Source: JAUILA01 sp050289805 (GTDB lineage: Bacteria; Bacteroidota; Bacteroidia; Cytophagales; Cyclobacteriaceae). Taken from it: DNA of 64,000 bases. The stretch lies in contig JBNKGL010000006.1 in assembly GCA_050289805.1 (NCBI GenBank), positions 1 through 64,000 on the forward strand. Direction: 5' to 3'. Position numbers and translations under genes: made by a program. Position 1 is the stretch's first letter. The number at the start of each line of letters is the position of its first letter. The notes below the pieces were generated by a model that saw only the letters and a list, made by a program, of their open reading frames with translations, was not told where the DNA came from and searched no databases. Below, piece by piece: positions 25,990 through 35,250 of the stretch.

Positions 25990-26058
25990 ATTACCAGTGA
26001 TACGAGGAATTAGAGGCAAGGTCAAATAAAAAAATGTGAAATTTACCGCCAGGCGGAA

Positions 26059-27279
26059 TTATTCATGCCGGATGGCATCCACAGGGTTAAGCCTGGATGC
26101 TTTAATGGCAGGATAGGTGCCGAAAATAATGCCGGTTAAGATGGAAACTATGGCAATGACAAAAAATGTATTCAAGGTGTATTCTGCCTGAAAGGGCATT
26201 TCCGTAACTTTCCTGATAATGGGAACCGCCCCCGCTGTAAAAAGCACCCCCACAAGTACACCCAGCAGGCTGCCGATAGCACTTACCGTTAGCGATTCGG
26301 CGAGGAATTGTAAAATGATATCTTTTCGTTTGGCACCCATGGCCTTTTTTACACCGATCTCCCGCGTTCGCTCTGTAACTGATATCAGCAAAACATTCAT
26401 GACACCGATGCCGCCTACGATTACCGACAATCCTACGATCAACCCCATCACGATACGAAAAATCAGGAAGGACTGATTTGCCTGCTTTACGCGATATTCA
26501 TTGGTAGAAACCTGAAACGCATCTTGCTGATCCGGAAAACGGCTTTCAAGCCATTCTTCGGCCGCAGTGCGCAATGCAGGCACATCCTCAACACTGGAAG
26601 CATTGATTAGACCTGTGGGAGGTCTTTCCATCAGTTTGTCAGGGGCAATAATGGTAATGGGCACGTATAATTCCGGGCGCGGAGTTATGGTATTTGAAAT
26701 TCCCGCCACACGAAATGTATCCGAACCATAAATGATTTTCTCACCAATTCCGAACGTTCCACCCGACAGTGAATCAATCCTGTCGGCCAGAAACTTATTC
26801 ACGATGGCTACATGCTCCTGCCTGGCCATATTGTCTGACGTGAAGGCACTGCCTTTTTGCACAACAAGCTGATCATGGGGTTCTTCATTGATGCCATTTA
26901 AAAGAACACCAACGGTATATGATGAATCATAACCAAGTAACCATCCGGATTCCTGGTATCGCAGGTACGTTTGGTGAGGACTGGAAAGCGCTTTGTTCAG
27001 ATCGTTCAGATCTGAATACTCCAGCAATTTGACATTCTGCTTTCGGATAAGTACACCGTTGACACGTTCGGTTGTTTTTGAGCTGATCAGGATACTGTTG
27101 AGCGTTGTGGTCTTTTCAATTTGTTTCCGGGCAAATGTTTCCATGCCATCAATGAGGGAAAGTATACCTACCAGGGCCGCTACCCCAATCACGATACCCA
27201 ATACCGACAACACGGTGTGGAGCAAATTCGACCTGGCATCGCGCATGGCGTGAATGAAAACGTGCAGAATGGATTGCAT
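26059..27279 (-). CDS. MacB/FtsX-type ABC permease
   Basis: The 406-residue protein has the standard four-helix MacB layout. TM1 is at about 18-42 (VLSVLGIVIGVAALVGILSL), followed by a periplasmic MacB_PCD domain (about 45-270) and TM2 at about 275-300 with VGGIGVMNVLLISV. The coupling motif EIGVKKAMGA comes next, then TM3 and TM4 with SRLNPVDAIRHE at the end. It would work with an ATPase and periplasmic adaptor in export or lipoprotein transport; neither is adjacent. It is a single FtsX unit, unlike the duplicated protein at 5404-7842. Confidence 0.92.
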   Translation of the reverse strand: MQSILHVFIHAMRDARSNLLHTVLSVLGIVIGVAALVGILSLIDGMETFARKQIEKTTTLNSILISSKTTERVNGVLIRKQNVKLLEYSDLNDLNKALSSPHQTYLRYQESGWLLGYDSSYTVGVLLNGINEEPHDQLVVQKGSAFTSDNMARQEHVAIVNKFLADRIDSLSGGTFGIGEKIIYGSDTFRVAGISNTITPRPELYVPITIIAPDKLMERPPTGLINASSVEDVPALRTAAEEWLESRFPDQQDAFQVSTNEYRVKQANQSFLIFRIVMGLIVGLSVIVGGIGVMNVLLISVTERTREIGVKKAMGAKRKDIILQFLAESLTVSAIGSLLGVLVGVLFTAGAVPIIRKVTEMPFQAEYTLNTFFVIAIVSILTGIIFGTYPAIKASRLNPVDAIRHE

Positions 27280-27409
27280 TTCAATACATTGACGAATGAA
27301 TATCGAATATGTTACGTTGACTTACAAAGTTATTTTTTGAATGAGGCCCAGGGCGATTCCGGAATATCCCGTAATCGGGGGGAAAAATGGAAAATATGTA
27401 TCTTCTTCC

Positions 27410-27979
27410 ATGAAAATCTTTCTATTATCACTGTTCTTCATTCCCATGCTCCTGAATGCCCAGGATCGTACATACGAAGCGAATAATCGCTATCCCTATG
27501 GCAGAATGAACCCCGACGCTCCTCGACAAACGGCCGATTTTGATCAGTTGATCGGTGAAAATACCTGCCTGTCACTTGTTCGAAATCCGGATGGAACCTG
27601 GCAGGACACGTTGAAGATGATCTGGACCTTCAAATACATCATGAATGGGCATGCGGTTCAGGATGAGGTTTTTTCAGAAAGGAACAGGTATGCCGGGAGC
27701 ATACGTCAATACAATAGTGATTCTTCAAAGTGGTTTGTTTCCTATTATTCCAATGCCTCCGTTTCGTCTCTGGCGTTTTGGACAGGAATTAAAGAAAGTG
27801 ACGGAAGGATAGTGTTGCACAGGCCGCAGGCATCACCGCAGGGTCAGCCGGGAGACAGCCGTCTCACCTTTTATGATATTGGTCCGCATGGGTTTAACTG
27901 GATCGGGGAATGGGTAAGTGAAAATGGCACTGTAATTTATCCATTCTGGAAAATTTACTGTACACGAGAAAGTAAGTGA
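27410..27979 (+). CDS. Secreted protein of unknown function
   Basis: I start at MKIFLLSLFFIPMLLNAQ, a clear signal peptide; the open frame has 23 more codons upstream without merit. The 189-residue product contains FDQLIGENTCLSLVRNPDGTWQD, WTFKYIMNGHAVQDEVF, SIRQYNSDSSKWFVSYYSN and WIGEWVSENGTVIYPFWKIYCTR. This alternation of strands resembles DUF1579-like lipocalin-type beta-barrels. I cannot assign a ligand. Its TGA is followed directly by the stop of the convergent gene. Confidence 0.75.
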   Translation: MKIFLLSLFFIPMLLNAQDRTYEANNRYPYGRMNPDAPRQTADFDQLIGENTCLSLVRNPDGTWQDTLKMIWTFKYIMNGHAVQDEVFSERNRYAGSIRQYNSDSSKWFVSYYSNASVSSLAFWTGIKESDGRIVLHRPQASPQGQPGDSRLTFYDIGPHGFNWIGEWVSENGTVIYPFWKIYCTRESK

Positions 27980-28828
27980 TCAAAACGGGATCAGCACACC
28001 TACATAGGGGTACAGGAACAGGAAGTCACTGTTATCATCAATGAAACCAACGCCATAATCTATAGCAACCCGCCGGACCCTGGTACGTCCCCCGAAAATA
28101 TAGGTGCGGTCGAAAAATTCACTGGAGTGAAGTACATTCCCTTCAAAAATGATATATCCTCTTGGTCCTGTTTGAAAGAGTGCGCCAAATTGAAAGACGG
28201 CCTGGTTTTGAAAGGCACCATCCTCTAGCAACAGCCCTCCGCCAAACGTTGCCTGAAAACGATCTTTTCCCAGGGTGATGATACCAGTAAAAAGACCTAC
28301 TGTTGCCGGCCCTTCCTCGAGCTGTGTTCCGATTGAAAAATTACCCGCCAAATGGATTCCTTCTGAGATACTAAATCCTGCTTTTGTAGAAATCCAGGCT
28401 GCGAATGGAATAAATGTACCAATGCCAACCGACCAATGGTCTGTGATGCCGTAGGCCACCTGATTATTTAATAGAATTCCGTTTTGATAATACCCTTCTC
28501 CCTTTTTAAGCATTTGGGCAGAAGGAATGGTGTAGTATTTAGTTTTGTATGCGGAATAAAAATCCGGAAACAATCGGTCCACATCTCTTGGGTCAATTTC
28601 ACGGATTTTCCTGATTTGATCTATCGGGATGGTGACAATACCCATATTCGTAGTACGTAATTGGATTTCCGCTGAATTCCTGATTTCTATAAAACCTACG
28701 TACTCATTTCCATCACGGGTGCGAACCCACATTGCCACTGAATCGCTGGCCGTTTTTTCCTGTGAGTATGTGATTTCAGAGATTACAATGATGAGGAGTG
28801 TGATCAGAATTTTAAGCGTACGTTCCAT
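27980..28828 (-). CDS. Predicted outer-membrane beta-barrel protein
   Basis: The 282-residue protein has a signal peptide (MERTLKILITLLIIVISEITYS). A small SH3/Sm-like segment comes next, with WVRTRDGNEYVGFIEI and TIPIDQIRKI, and is followed by about 170 residues of alternating hydrophobic/polar strands. These end in YPYVGVLIPF, a C-terminal aromatic residue as in barrel proteins. I do not recognise a named family. The N-terminal module is like the part found in several Bacteroidota surface proteins. Confidence 0.7.
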   Translation of the reverse strand: MERTLKILITLLIIVISEITYSQEKTASDSVAMWVRTRDGNEYVGFIEIRNSAEIQLRTTNMGIVTIPIDQIRKIREIDPRDVDRLFPDFYSAYKTKYYTIPSAQMLKKGEGYYQNGILLNNQVAYGITDHWSVGIGTFIPFAAWISTKAGFSISEGIHLAGNFSIGTQLEEGPATVGLFTGIITLGKDRFQATFGGGLLLEDGAFQNQAVFQFGALFQTGPRGYIIFEGNVLHSSEFFDRTYIFGGRTRVRRVAIDYGVGFIDDNSDFLFLYPYVGVLIPF

Positions 28829-28958
28829 GAAGTTAAGATTAGCAATAATCTTGCTACAAATTATAATTCAGCTATTTATTCCACTACGTAATTACTCTTG
28901 AATGGGTTAATTTTTTGTAGATTCAACCCTGCAAACCAAACCTCTAAACTATCATACA

Positions 28959-29423
28959 ATGAGAATTTTAATGATCACATTATTTGTTGCTTTTTTCACC
29001 CCGGCATTCGCCCAGCAATCGGAAGAAGTAAAGCTTATTCAGCAGTTATATGGCATGGAGAAGAAGGAAATCCTGTCACAGTTTGTGGAATTTTCGAGTG
29101 ATGAAGCGCGAACCACATTCTGGGAATTGTATGAGGCCTATGAAAGCCAGAGAAAAGAGCTTGGCCAAACCCGGGTGAAACTCCTTGAATCCTATGTAAA
29201 GGACTATGTAGACATGCCGGAATCGGAGATGTCTGCCTTACTTTCAGGAGTTACCAAAATGAATTCCGATTATGTAAAGCTGCTGAATTCCTATGTGAAA
29301 AAAATTCAGAAAAAAGTTGGTGTTAAACAGGCCGCACAATTTTATCAAATTGAGAATTATCTGAACAATGCCATCAGTGTGAGTATTGCAGAAGAGATAC
29401 CGTTCATCGGAGAGCTCGATTGA
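28959..29423 (+). CDS. Small secreted helical protein
   Basis: The 154-residue protein has a signal peptide (MRILMITLFVAFFTPAFAQ) and a helical mature part rich in charged heptads (FWELYEAYESQRKELGQTRVKLLE, YVKLLNSYVKKIQKKVG, AAQFYQIENYL). The general pattern is like periplasmic CpxP/Spy-type helical proteins, without their LTxxQ motif, so a chaperone role is speculative. A strong terminator hairpin follows at 29465-29497. Confidence 0.7.
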   Translation: MRILMITLFVAFFTPAFAQQSEEVKLIQQLYGMEKKEILSQFVEFSSDEARTTFWELYEAYESQRKELGQTRVKLLESYVKDYVDMPESEMSALLSGVTKMNSDYVKLLNSYVKKIQKKVGVKQAAQFYQIENYLNNAISVSIAEEIPFIGELD

Positions 29424-29464
29424 TTCTTTGATTTCTGCCACTCTTTCGGAACTGGAAAATAAAC

Positions 29465-29497
29465 GGACTTTTCGTACCTTCAGGAAAGTCCTTTTTT
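29465..29497 (+). terminator. Intrinsic terminator abutting the glk start codon
   Basis: GGACTTT (29465-29471) pairs with AAAGTCC (29485-29491) around a 13-nt loop, followed by six T at 29492-29497. The glucokinase ATG is the next base. It should end transcription of the upstream secreted-protein gene and leaves no room for a normal untranslated leader for glk. Confidence 0.75.
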
Positions 29498-30526
29498 ATG
29501 CGAACCCCTTTACCTATTGCCTATCCCCGGAAGGATTCATTTCAGAACCCGGATAAGATCGTGCTGGCTGCTGATATTGGAGGCACCAAAACCAATATGG
29601 CCCTGTTCCGCCGCGAAGGCATCAATTTTGAAGAGCTTATTTCCCATACATATCCATCGGCATCATTCGATTCACCCACGAAAATCATTGATGATTTTTC
29701 TGCGCATGCCGGAATTTCATTTGATTCTATTTCCCTTGCCATTGCCGGCCCGGTGTACAAACAGGCGGTACAGGCGACGAACCTTCCCTGGGGAATCAGC
29801 GCAGAGGAGATTCGAAGTAATTCGGGAATTGAGGAGGTGTTTTTACTGAATGACCTTGAGGCGAATGCTTATGGATTAGGTGTTCTAAAGCCCGAAGATT
29901 TTGTAACCATTGCTGAAGGTGATCCTGAGCCGGAAGGAAATGTCGCACTCATTTCTCCGGGTACCGGATTGGGAGAAGCCGGGATGTATTGGGATAAAAA
30001 ATATCTTCATCCGTTCGCGACAGAGGGGGGGCATTGTGATTTTGCGCCGCAAACTGAACTGGACATTGAGATGCTCAAGTTTCTGCAGCGAAACCTGGAT
30101 CATGTAAGCTGGGAAAGACTGGTTTCAGGTCCGGGTATCGAAACGATTTTCAAGTTTTATGCAGAAGTTAAAAAAATGCCCATTCCTGAACCCATCAGGG
30201 AAGCGCTTGCGAGCGGAAGCGCAGGGCCGGTGATCAGCGCGTCGGCTGCTGAAGGGTCCTGCAAGATTTGCGAAGCGACCATAGACTTATTTTTAAGATA
30301 CCTGGCGGAAGAGTCAGGCAACCTCATTTTGAAGTACAACGCCACCGGAGGATTATTTATCGGAGGCGGGATCGTACCCGATATCATGGATCAGCTGGAC
30401 CTCGATCGTTTCCTTCATTTTTTAAGAAACAGTGGAAGAATGGAAAAGCTGTTGCGCAAAGTTCCCGTCACCGTCGTATTAAATGAAAAAGCAGCCCTGT
30501 TGGGGGCTGCCTTCTACGGGTTTTAA
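29498..30526 (+). CDS. glk: Glucokinase
   Basis: The 342-residue protein belongs to the Glk family. It has the ATP-phosphate motif LAADIGGTKTNMALF (about 23-37), a second phosphate motif in ISPGTGLGEAGMYW, the glucose-binding TEGGHCDFAP, and GGLFIGGGIVPDIM near the end. It phosphorylates glucose to glucose-6-phosphate in the cytosol. The N-terminal extension before the first beta-strand is normal for Bacteroidota members, so the ATG at 29498 is probably right even though it directly follows a terminator T-tract. It faces an SGLT-like symporter gene 11 bp away, consistent with uptake followed by phosphorylation. Confidence 0.93.
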   Translation: MRTPLPIAYPRKDSFQNPDKIVLAADIGGTKTNMALFRREGINFEELISHTYPSASFDSPTKIIDDFSAHAGISFDSISLAIAGPVYKQAVQATNLPWGISAEEIRSNSGIEEVFLLNDLEANAYGLGVLKPEDFVTIAEGDPEPEGNVALISPGTGLGEAGMYWDKKYLHPFATEGGHCDFAPQTELDIEMLKFLQRNLDHVSWERLVSGPGIETIFKFYAEVKKMPIPEPIREALASGSAGPVISASAAEGSCKICEATIDLFLRYLAEESGNLILKYNATGGLFIGGGIVPDIMDQLDLDRFLHFLRNSGRMEKLLRKVPVTVVLNEKAALLGAAFYGF

Positions 30527-30537
30527 GTATTCTTCTG

Positions 30538-32382
30538 TTACCAGAATACGGCATAGAGCGCGGCAATAATTCCTGTGAGCAGAATGGAACCGAACACAAA
30601 TGTGCCGCTCATTTTAAACCACTTGTCATCCATTTTTTCATATTCTACAACATCTGGTCCACCGAAATGCTGGAAACGAATAAGTGAAAAAACCAATGCG
30701 CCGACAATTATGAGGGTTACGATTCCTTGTATCATTGAGCTTTCGACGATCAGATCCAGTCCATGGTAGACTGGAACAGTGACGGTACAAATTATCAGCA
30801 CAATCATGCCCCATCTCAGCCATTCGCGGCTGATCTGAACAGCTTTCGAACCGTCATAGTTTTTGTCCATTACGGAAACTCCCATCATCAAAAACAGAAG
30901 AATTGTAAATACAATCCCCATCCGGTCCAGGAACGGGAGCCCATCTACGAAACCAAAAGCCCAGGAGAGTGGAATCGCTACCAGCGCGACTGCAAGAGCA
31001 GCATTTGCCGTTGTCCGTTTCCAGAAGATTCCCATCAGGAAAATCGCAACAACCGCCGGAGTTACATACCCCGAAAAGTCCTGGATGAATTGGAATACCT
31101 GGTCGAAGCTGCTTAGCTGGGGAGCGATGATCATTCCCAGTATGAGAGCGATTACGCCAACAATACGGCCTGTGGTCACCAGGTTTGTTTCGCTTGCATC
31201 CTTATTGATGTAATTCCGGTATATATCCATCGTGAATATCGTGGAGGTACTGTTGATCATCGATGCCAGCGATGAGACAATAGCCGCTGTAAGCGCTGCA
31301 AAGGAGAGTCCTTTAATACCGGCCGGAAGAATATTGAGCAAAACAGGATATGCTTTATCAGACTTGACAAAGTTGGTGGTGGTGTCGGTCATGGCACTCG
31401 TGAACTCACCAGTGCCTCCTTCACGGGTAACAAGAACAAACATGGCAATGCCCGGAATAACCACAATCATCGGCATCAGGATTTTGAGGAATCCGGCAAA
31501 GAGAAGTCCATTTCTTGCTTCATTGATATTTTTCGCGGCAAGTGCACGCTGGGTGATATACTGGTTAAAGCCCCAATAGCCGATATTGGCAATCCACATT
31601 CCACCCAACAATACGCCGAGTCCGGGAAGGTTGGTATAGGCGTCATCAAAACCACCCTTTCCATCGGGGATCATATATTCGCCTTTATCAAAGATCATGG
31701 TGAAATGGTTCACCGCTTCACTGCGGAGGTCACCCAATCCACTCCAGAAGTTTCCACTGCCGACCAACTGAACAGCCAGGTAGGTTGTCATAAGCCCACC
31801 GATTACCAGGAAGACTACCTGAATAACATCAGTCCATGCCACAGCCTTCAATCCACCATATAGGGAATATAACAGAGCAAAAACTGCAAGTCCCACCATA
31901 CCTGCAGAAAATGGAATGCCCAGAATGGTTTCGAGGTTTAACGCTCCCAGGTAGAGTACCGATGAGAGGTTGACGAAAATATAGAGGAGCAACCAGAATA
32001 CCGCCAGGCTGGTCCGAACTCGGGCATCAAATCGTTTTTCCAGGAATTGGGGCATCGTGTAAATCTGCTTTTCCAGAAATACCGGCAGGAAGAAGATCCC
32101 GACAACAATGAGGGTGGCGGCGGCCATCCATTCGTAGGTTGAAATCGCAAGGCCCATTGCGAATCCGGATCCCTGCATCCCTACAAACTGTTCTGCCGAA
32201 ATATTGGAAGCGATCAGGGAGGCGCCGATCGCCCACCAGGGGAGAGATTTCGAGGCGAGAAAATAGTCGGCCGAATCCTTTACATGACCTTTTTTCTCCC
32301 GCGAAACCCAAATACCCATAAATATAATGATGGCTATGTAGCCACCGAAAATCAACATGTCAAGCGTTGAAAATGTAATCAT
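30538..32382 (-). CDS. SGLT-like sodium/solute symporter (SSS family)
   Basis: The 614-residue protein has about 14-15 membrane helices and the vSGLT-type features: DYFLASKSLPWWAIGASLIASNISAEQFVG (TM1-TM2 loop and sodium-site region), EKRFDARVRT, YSLYGGLKAVAWTDVIQ, and GYWGFNQYITQRALAAKN. The helix with LTAAIVSSLASMINSTSTIFTMDIY carries the second sodium-site serines. These match sugar/Na+ symporters better than proline-type members. Glucose or galactose uptake is likely given the neighbouring glucokinase. A short inverted repeat (GTAATTG at 32394-32400, CAATTAC at 32412-32418) lies just upstream. Confidence 0.9.
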   Translation of the reverse strand: MITFSTLDMLIFGGYIAIIIFMGIWVSREKKGHVKDSADYFLASKSLPWWAIGASLIASNISAEQFVGMQGSGFAMGLAISTYEWMAAATLIVVGIFFLPVFLEKQIYTMPQFLEKRFDARVRTSLAVFWLLLYIFVNLSSVLYLGALNLETILGIPFSAGMVGLAVFALLYSLYGGLKAVAWTDVIQVVFLVIGGLMTTYLAVQLVGSGNFWSGLGDLRSEAVNHFTMIFDKGEYMIPDGKGGFDDAYTNLPGLGVLLGGMWIANIGYWGFNQYITQRALAAKNINEARNGLLFAGFLKILMPMIVVIPGIAMFVLVTREGGTGEFTSAMTDTTTNFVKSDKAYPVLLNILPAGIKGLSFAALTAAIVSSLASMINSTSTIFTMDIYRNYINKDASETNLVTTGRIVGVIALILGMIIAPQLSSFDQVFQFIQDFSGYVTPAVVAIFLMGIFWKRTTANAALAVALVAIPLSWAFGFVDGLPFLDRMGIVFTILLFLMMGVSVMDKNYDGSKAVQISREWLRWGMIVLIICTVTVPVYHGLDLIVESSMIQGIVTLIIVGALVFSLIRFQHFGGPDVVEYEKMDDKWFKMSGTFVFGSILLTGIIAALYAVFW

Positions 32383-32482
32383 GGATCTAGGAGGTAATTG
32401 ATTTAGTTAACCAATTACGTGTTTATTTATTGAATGTGCAACACGCGAAAGCCCAATCACCCGCATGCACCGCACCCGGGGA

Positions 32483-34033
32483 TCATTCGAAGCCTTCGTT
32501 ATTGTAATCCGGAAAAGTCTTCCTGATATTGTTATCGGTGGGTTTTTTGGGGTTTTCCCAGGAGGCATCCAATTCAAGCAGGATGAGTTGTTTGTTATTA
32601 AGCTGCTTCTTCAGTTTGTCGATATCCGTGAAAAACTCGGAGTCACGCCTTCGTGATTTAAGCGCATACTTTCGGGCAAACTGGTCGCCTTCGGTCTGAA
32701 GCTGATTCCTGATGTCGATACTTAACTTCATTTTTGAAAGAATATCCTCCTTCGACCGGCCGATTACATCGGTAGCCTCAAGCGTACCCATGGTGAGTAC
32801 GGCCGTACCACCAATACCGGTAACATAATCTTTGCTGGGGTCTTCCAGGAAAACGGGACCTACCCCGGTGAGTGCACCAAGCGATGCATTCATGATCGCA
32901 CGGTTTTTTGTTCCTTTCTTTGCCTTGCGTAATTCTTTATTAAGGTCATTCTGCGTATCGTCCAGGTGGGCGATGAGATCCATGGTTTCGATCAGCATGG
33001 CCTTATATTTCTGGAACAGCCGCTGGTCTTTTTCAACAAGGTTTTCAGTATCCTCTACCTTCACCAGCAGACGGCGTTCACTTCTTCTGTTGCTTTCATC
33101 CAGCACGAAGAACGTAAATTCCACTTCTTTAATGCCGTTTTCAAGTTCTACAAAATCGTAGCCCGGCATCCATTTGAATTCCCATTGGGTTGCAGTATTA
33201 CTTTGGAACAGATGTTTTTCGATACGCGGGTCATTGGCAACAAAATCAACTTCACGTATATCATCATCACCATTGGGGTCTGTGAGATAGAAGTTGAGAT
33301 TCATAAATTCATCTTCCTTTACTGTAATGAGCGAGTCATTGGGCACCATTACAATTTCCGGAGGTAAATCCATTTGAGTCGGGGAAATATAAAGAACGCC
33401 TGTGGTTTCCGATTTGAACGGTTGATCCTGGACGGTAAAGGGTACCGCGAGCGGCTCATCCCGGATGTCCCTGAACTGGTTTCGAGAGGGTTTCCAGGAG
33501 AATACACCGATTTCACTCAGGCTTGCGCCTTCCGGCATTTCAGACAATACCGGCTTAAAAACGATAGGGTCCCCATCAGGATCCAGGATCTGGTTCATCT
33601 GGTTAAGGGCGACATCATTATTCATTCCCTGCCGCACATAAAATACCGGGAGTTCTTCGGCAATGGGCGGACGATTGACATGAAATACACTGAAATTGAT
33701 TTCACGCCGTAACTTATCACCATCATCAAATTCTGCCTCGAAAATGATGCTGAAATTTTTATAGGGGTTTAGCCGGTCGACAAGGTCATACGAAGGACTC
33801 CAGAAGAATAAACCTGTGGAGTCCATTTGAATGTTGATCTGGCTGTCTGTCAAATAACTGATCTGATAAGGCCTGTTCAATGAGTCATTCACTGACAAGT
33901 GAAACGTCAGTGTATCGCCTTCATAGATCAGGTTCCAGTCGGGTCTGTCAGGAAATACAAATGCGGGATTTTCCTGTGCTTTCGACAATTGAAAAATCCC
34001 CGCCAGAATTAGGGTTGCTAAAAAATACTTCAA
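32483..34033 (-). CDS. Secreted protein with tandem Ig/cadherin-like domains and helical C-terminus
   Basis: The 516-residue protein has a signal peptide ending KAQ. Beta-rich segments carry the Asp-rich boundaries of cadherin-like domains (about 25-340: LDPDGDPIVF, LTDPNGDDDIREV). A helical region with LIAHLDDTQNDLNKELRKAKKG follows, then a glycine-rich stretch ASLGALTGVGPVF / GIGGTAVLTMGTLEA that might be a membrane-associated hairpin, and a charged coiled tail. No enzyme motif is seen. It could be an envelope or adhesion component. The family is not recognised. Confidence 0.7.
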   Translation of the reverse strand: MKYFLATLILAGIFQLSKAQENPAFVFPDRPDWNLIYEGDTLTFHLSVNDSLNRPYQISYLTDSQINIQMDSTGLFFWSPSYDLVDRLNPYKNFSIIFEAEFDDGDKLRREINFSVFHVNRPPIAEELPVFYVRQGMNNDVALNQMNQILDPDGDPIVFKPVLSEMPEGASLSEIGVFSWKPSRNQFRDIRDEPLAVPFTVQDQPFKSETTGVLYISPTQMDLPPEIVMVPNDSLITVKEDEFMNLNFYLTDPNGDDDIREVDFVANDPRIEKHLFQSNTATQWEFKWMPGYDFVELENGIKEVEFTFFVLDESNRRSERRLLVKVEDTENLVEKDQRLFQKYKAMLIETMDLIAHLDDTQNDLNKELRKAKKGTKNRAIMNASLGALTGVGPVFLEDPSKDYVTGIGGTAVLTMGTLEATDVIGRSKEDILSKMKLSIDIRNQLQTEGDQFARKYALKSRRRDSEFFTDIDKLKKQLNNKQLILLELDASWENPKKPTDNNIRKTFPDYNNEGFE

Positions 34034-34085
34034 GGTGTCCAGTTACTTGATTGCCTAAAAATGTCATGCAAAAATAGAAATATCC

Positions 34086-34107
34086 TGAACGATTTTAAAA
34101 CCGTTCA
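34086..34107. repeat. 22-bp near-perfect palindrome
   Basis: TGAACG and CGTTCA flank ATTTTAAAAC, so the whole 22 bp is a palindrome with one mismatched pair. It lies in the 109-bp gap between bactofilin (upstream) and the secreted protein gene. Either it is a terminator for bactofilin without a good T-run, or an operator for the downstream gene. Confidence 0.5.
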
Positions 34108-34142
34108 TCTAATTCTAAATTCTGGTCAAATAACTGGAGGGA

Positions 34143-34568
34143 TTAACCGTTCGAAGCAAGACTTGGTTTAGGCTCAACTTTTTCAGGCGTTGAAGCGACC
34201 ATATTGGCTACTTTACCCATTTTGCATTTACCGTTGAACTCTGCTCCTGACTCTACCACCAGCTTGCTGGTTTCAATGTCACCAAGAATTTTACACGTTC
34301 CCTTCAAGGTAATTTGTTCGGTCGCCTTCAGCGTGCCGCGCACATTTCCTTCAACTTCCACAAACTGTCCTGTAACATTCCCCTGGATTTCAGCGGAAGG
34401 TCCGATAACAATTTTAGATTTTGAGTGAAGATCACCGACAATTTTACCTTCGATACGGATATTACCGTAGGTTTCGATGTTACCTGTAAAAGTGGTTCCT
34501 TTCCCGATGGTGTTGTTGGAGTTCAAAACTTCCGGAGACACCTTCTCTTCTTTCTGATTTTTAAACAT
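34143..34568 (-). CDS. Bactofilin
   Basis: The 141-residue protein has the short flexible N-terminus and the right-handed beta-helix core of bactofilins: ISxGTTFTGNIETYGNIRIEGKIVGD-like strands, IVIGPSAEIQGNV, FVEVEGNVRGTL and ILGDIETSKLVVESGAEFNG. Bactofilins polymerise without nucleotide at the membrane and act in cell shape, stalks or polarity. It stands alone here, away from the M23 peptidase often found beside it. A -7-like TACCTTTG (minus strand, 34592-34599) lies about 25 bp upstream. Confidence 0.93.
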   Translation of the reverse strand: MFKNQKEEKVSPEVLNSNNTIGKGTTFTGNIETYGNIRIEGKIVGDLHSKSKIVIGPSAEIQGNVTGQFVEVEGNVRGTLKATEQITLKGTCKILGDIETSKLVVESGAEFNGKCKMGKVANMVASTPEKVEPKPSLASNG

Positions 34569-34702
34569 AGCATAAAAAATTTCACCTGAAACAAAGGTAA
34601 TATAACACCCTAATAAATACCGGGCTTATTTCTTTTATCTGTAGTTTTAACGGACAGATGTAAGCTGAACGCTATAATTGACAACATATTACCAGCATTC
34701 AC

Positions 34703-35032
34703 GTGAAATCCGAATCATTTTTTGCCGATGTCTATGAAGTTGTGAAGCTCATTCCGCCCGGAAGAGTTTCAAGTTACGGCGCAATCGCCAACTACCTGGG
34801 AACGCGAGGAAGCGCCCGAATGGTAGGCTGGGCAATGAACGCAAGCCACACAATGCCCGAAATTCCAGCCCACAGGGTGGTAAACCGCCAGGGTTTGCTT
34901 ACCGGGAAAAATCATTTTGAAACACCCGATCGGATGGAAGAATTACTGCGCAATGAAGGAATTGAAGTGAATGAAAACCAGGTTGTGAATTTTGATTCTG
35001 TTTTCTGGGATCCTGCCAAGGAACTGATCTGA
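34703..35032 (+). CDS. Alkyltransferase-like (ATL) DNA-binding protein
   Basis: The 109-residue protein starts with GTG and matches the MGMT C-terminal DNA-binding fold: VKLIPPGRVSSYGAIANYLG, SARMVGWAMNAS and HRVVNRQGLLTG. The active-site PCHR of O6-methylguanine methyltransferase is PAHR here (A56 in place of Cys), so it cannot accept a methyl group. ATL proteins of this kind bind alkylated guanine and hand it to nucleotide-excision repair. Its stop codon lies 4 bp before the first of the paired palindromes at 35036. Confidence 0.9.
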   Translation: MKSESFFADVYEVVKLIPPGRVSSYGAIANYLGTRGSARMVGWAMNASHTMPEIPAHRVVNRQGLLTGKNHFETPDRMEELLRNEGIEVNENQVVNFDSVFWDPAKELI

Positions 35033-35035
35033 ATG

Positions 35036-35137
35036 TCCCAATTTGGGAATAATAGTATCAAATTGGGACAAAACCTTACACAAAACCTACTTATTTCCTT
35101 ATTCTGAAGCTTTTATCGCTGTTGGCACGGCCATTGA
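35036..35137 (+). promoter_or_regulatory. Sigma-54-like promoter with paired upstream sites, no downstream protein gene
   Basis: The palindrome TCCCAATTTGGGA (35036-35048) and a half-degenerate TATCAAATTGGGA (35056-35068) are 20 bp apart centre to centre. TGGCAC-GGCCA-TTGA at 35123-35137 is on the plus strand. The proximal site centre is 75 bp from the end of the -12 element, the same as at 21078-21180. The -24 half is perfect, the -12 has TTGA instead of TTGC. A start point near 35149 is expected, but the only gene there runs the other way. Confidence 0.62.
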
Positions 35138-35148
35138 ACCTAACCCCT

Positions 35149-35250
35149 GTAGAATCAAAGTTGGTTAGTTCAGATATGGCTGTGTTTTTTAGTTGGTTTT
35201 ATGTTGTACAGCCAAGCCGTCCTCATTTTCATGGGGGCGGCTACTTTTTA
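35149..35250 (+). ncRNA. Candidate sigma-54-dependent small RNA, antisense to a symporter 3' end
   Basis: No direct evidence of transcription exists. The call rests on the promoter-like array just upstream and on a hairpin with an 8-bp stem, AGCCGTCC (35215-35222) with GGGCGGCT (35235-35242) allowing one G-U pair. It is followed by ACTTTTTA. Together they would give a transcript of about 100 nt. Its last 60 nt are complementary to the C-terminal codons of the symporter gene ending at 35189. A 25-codon frame (35176-35253) exists in it but has no visible ribosome site. Confidence 0.4.
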
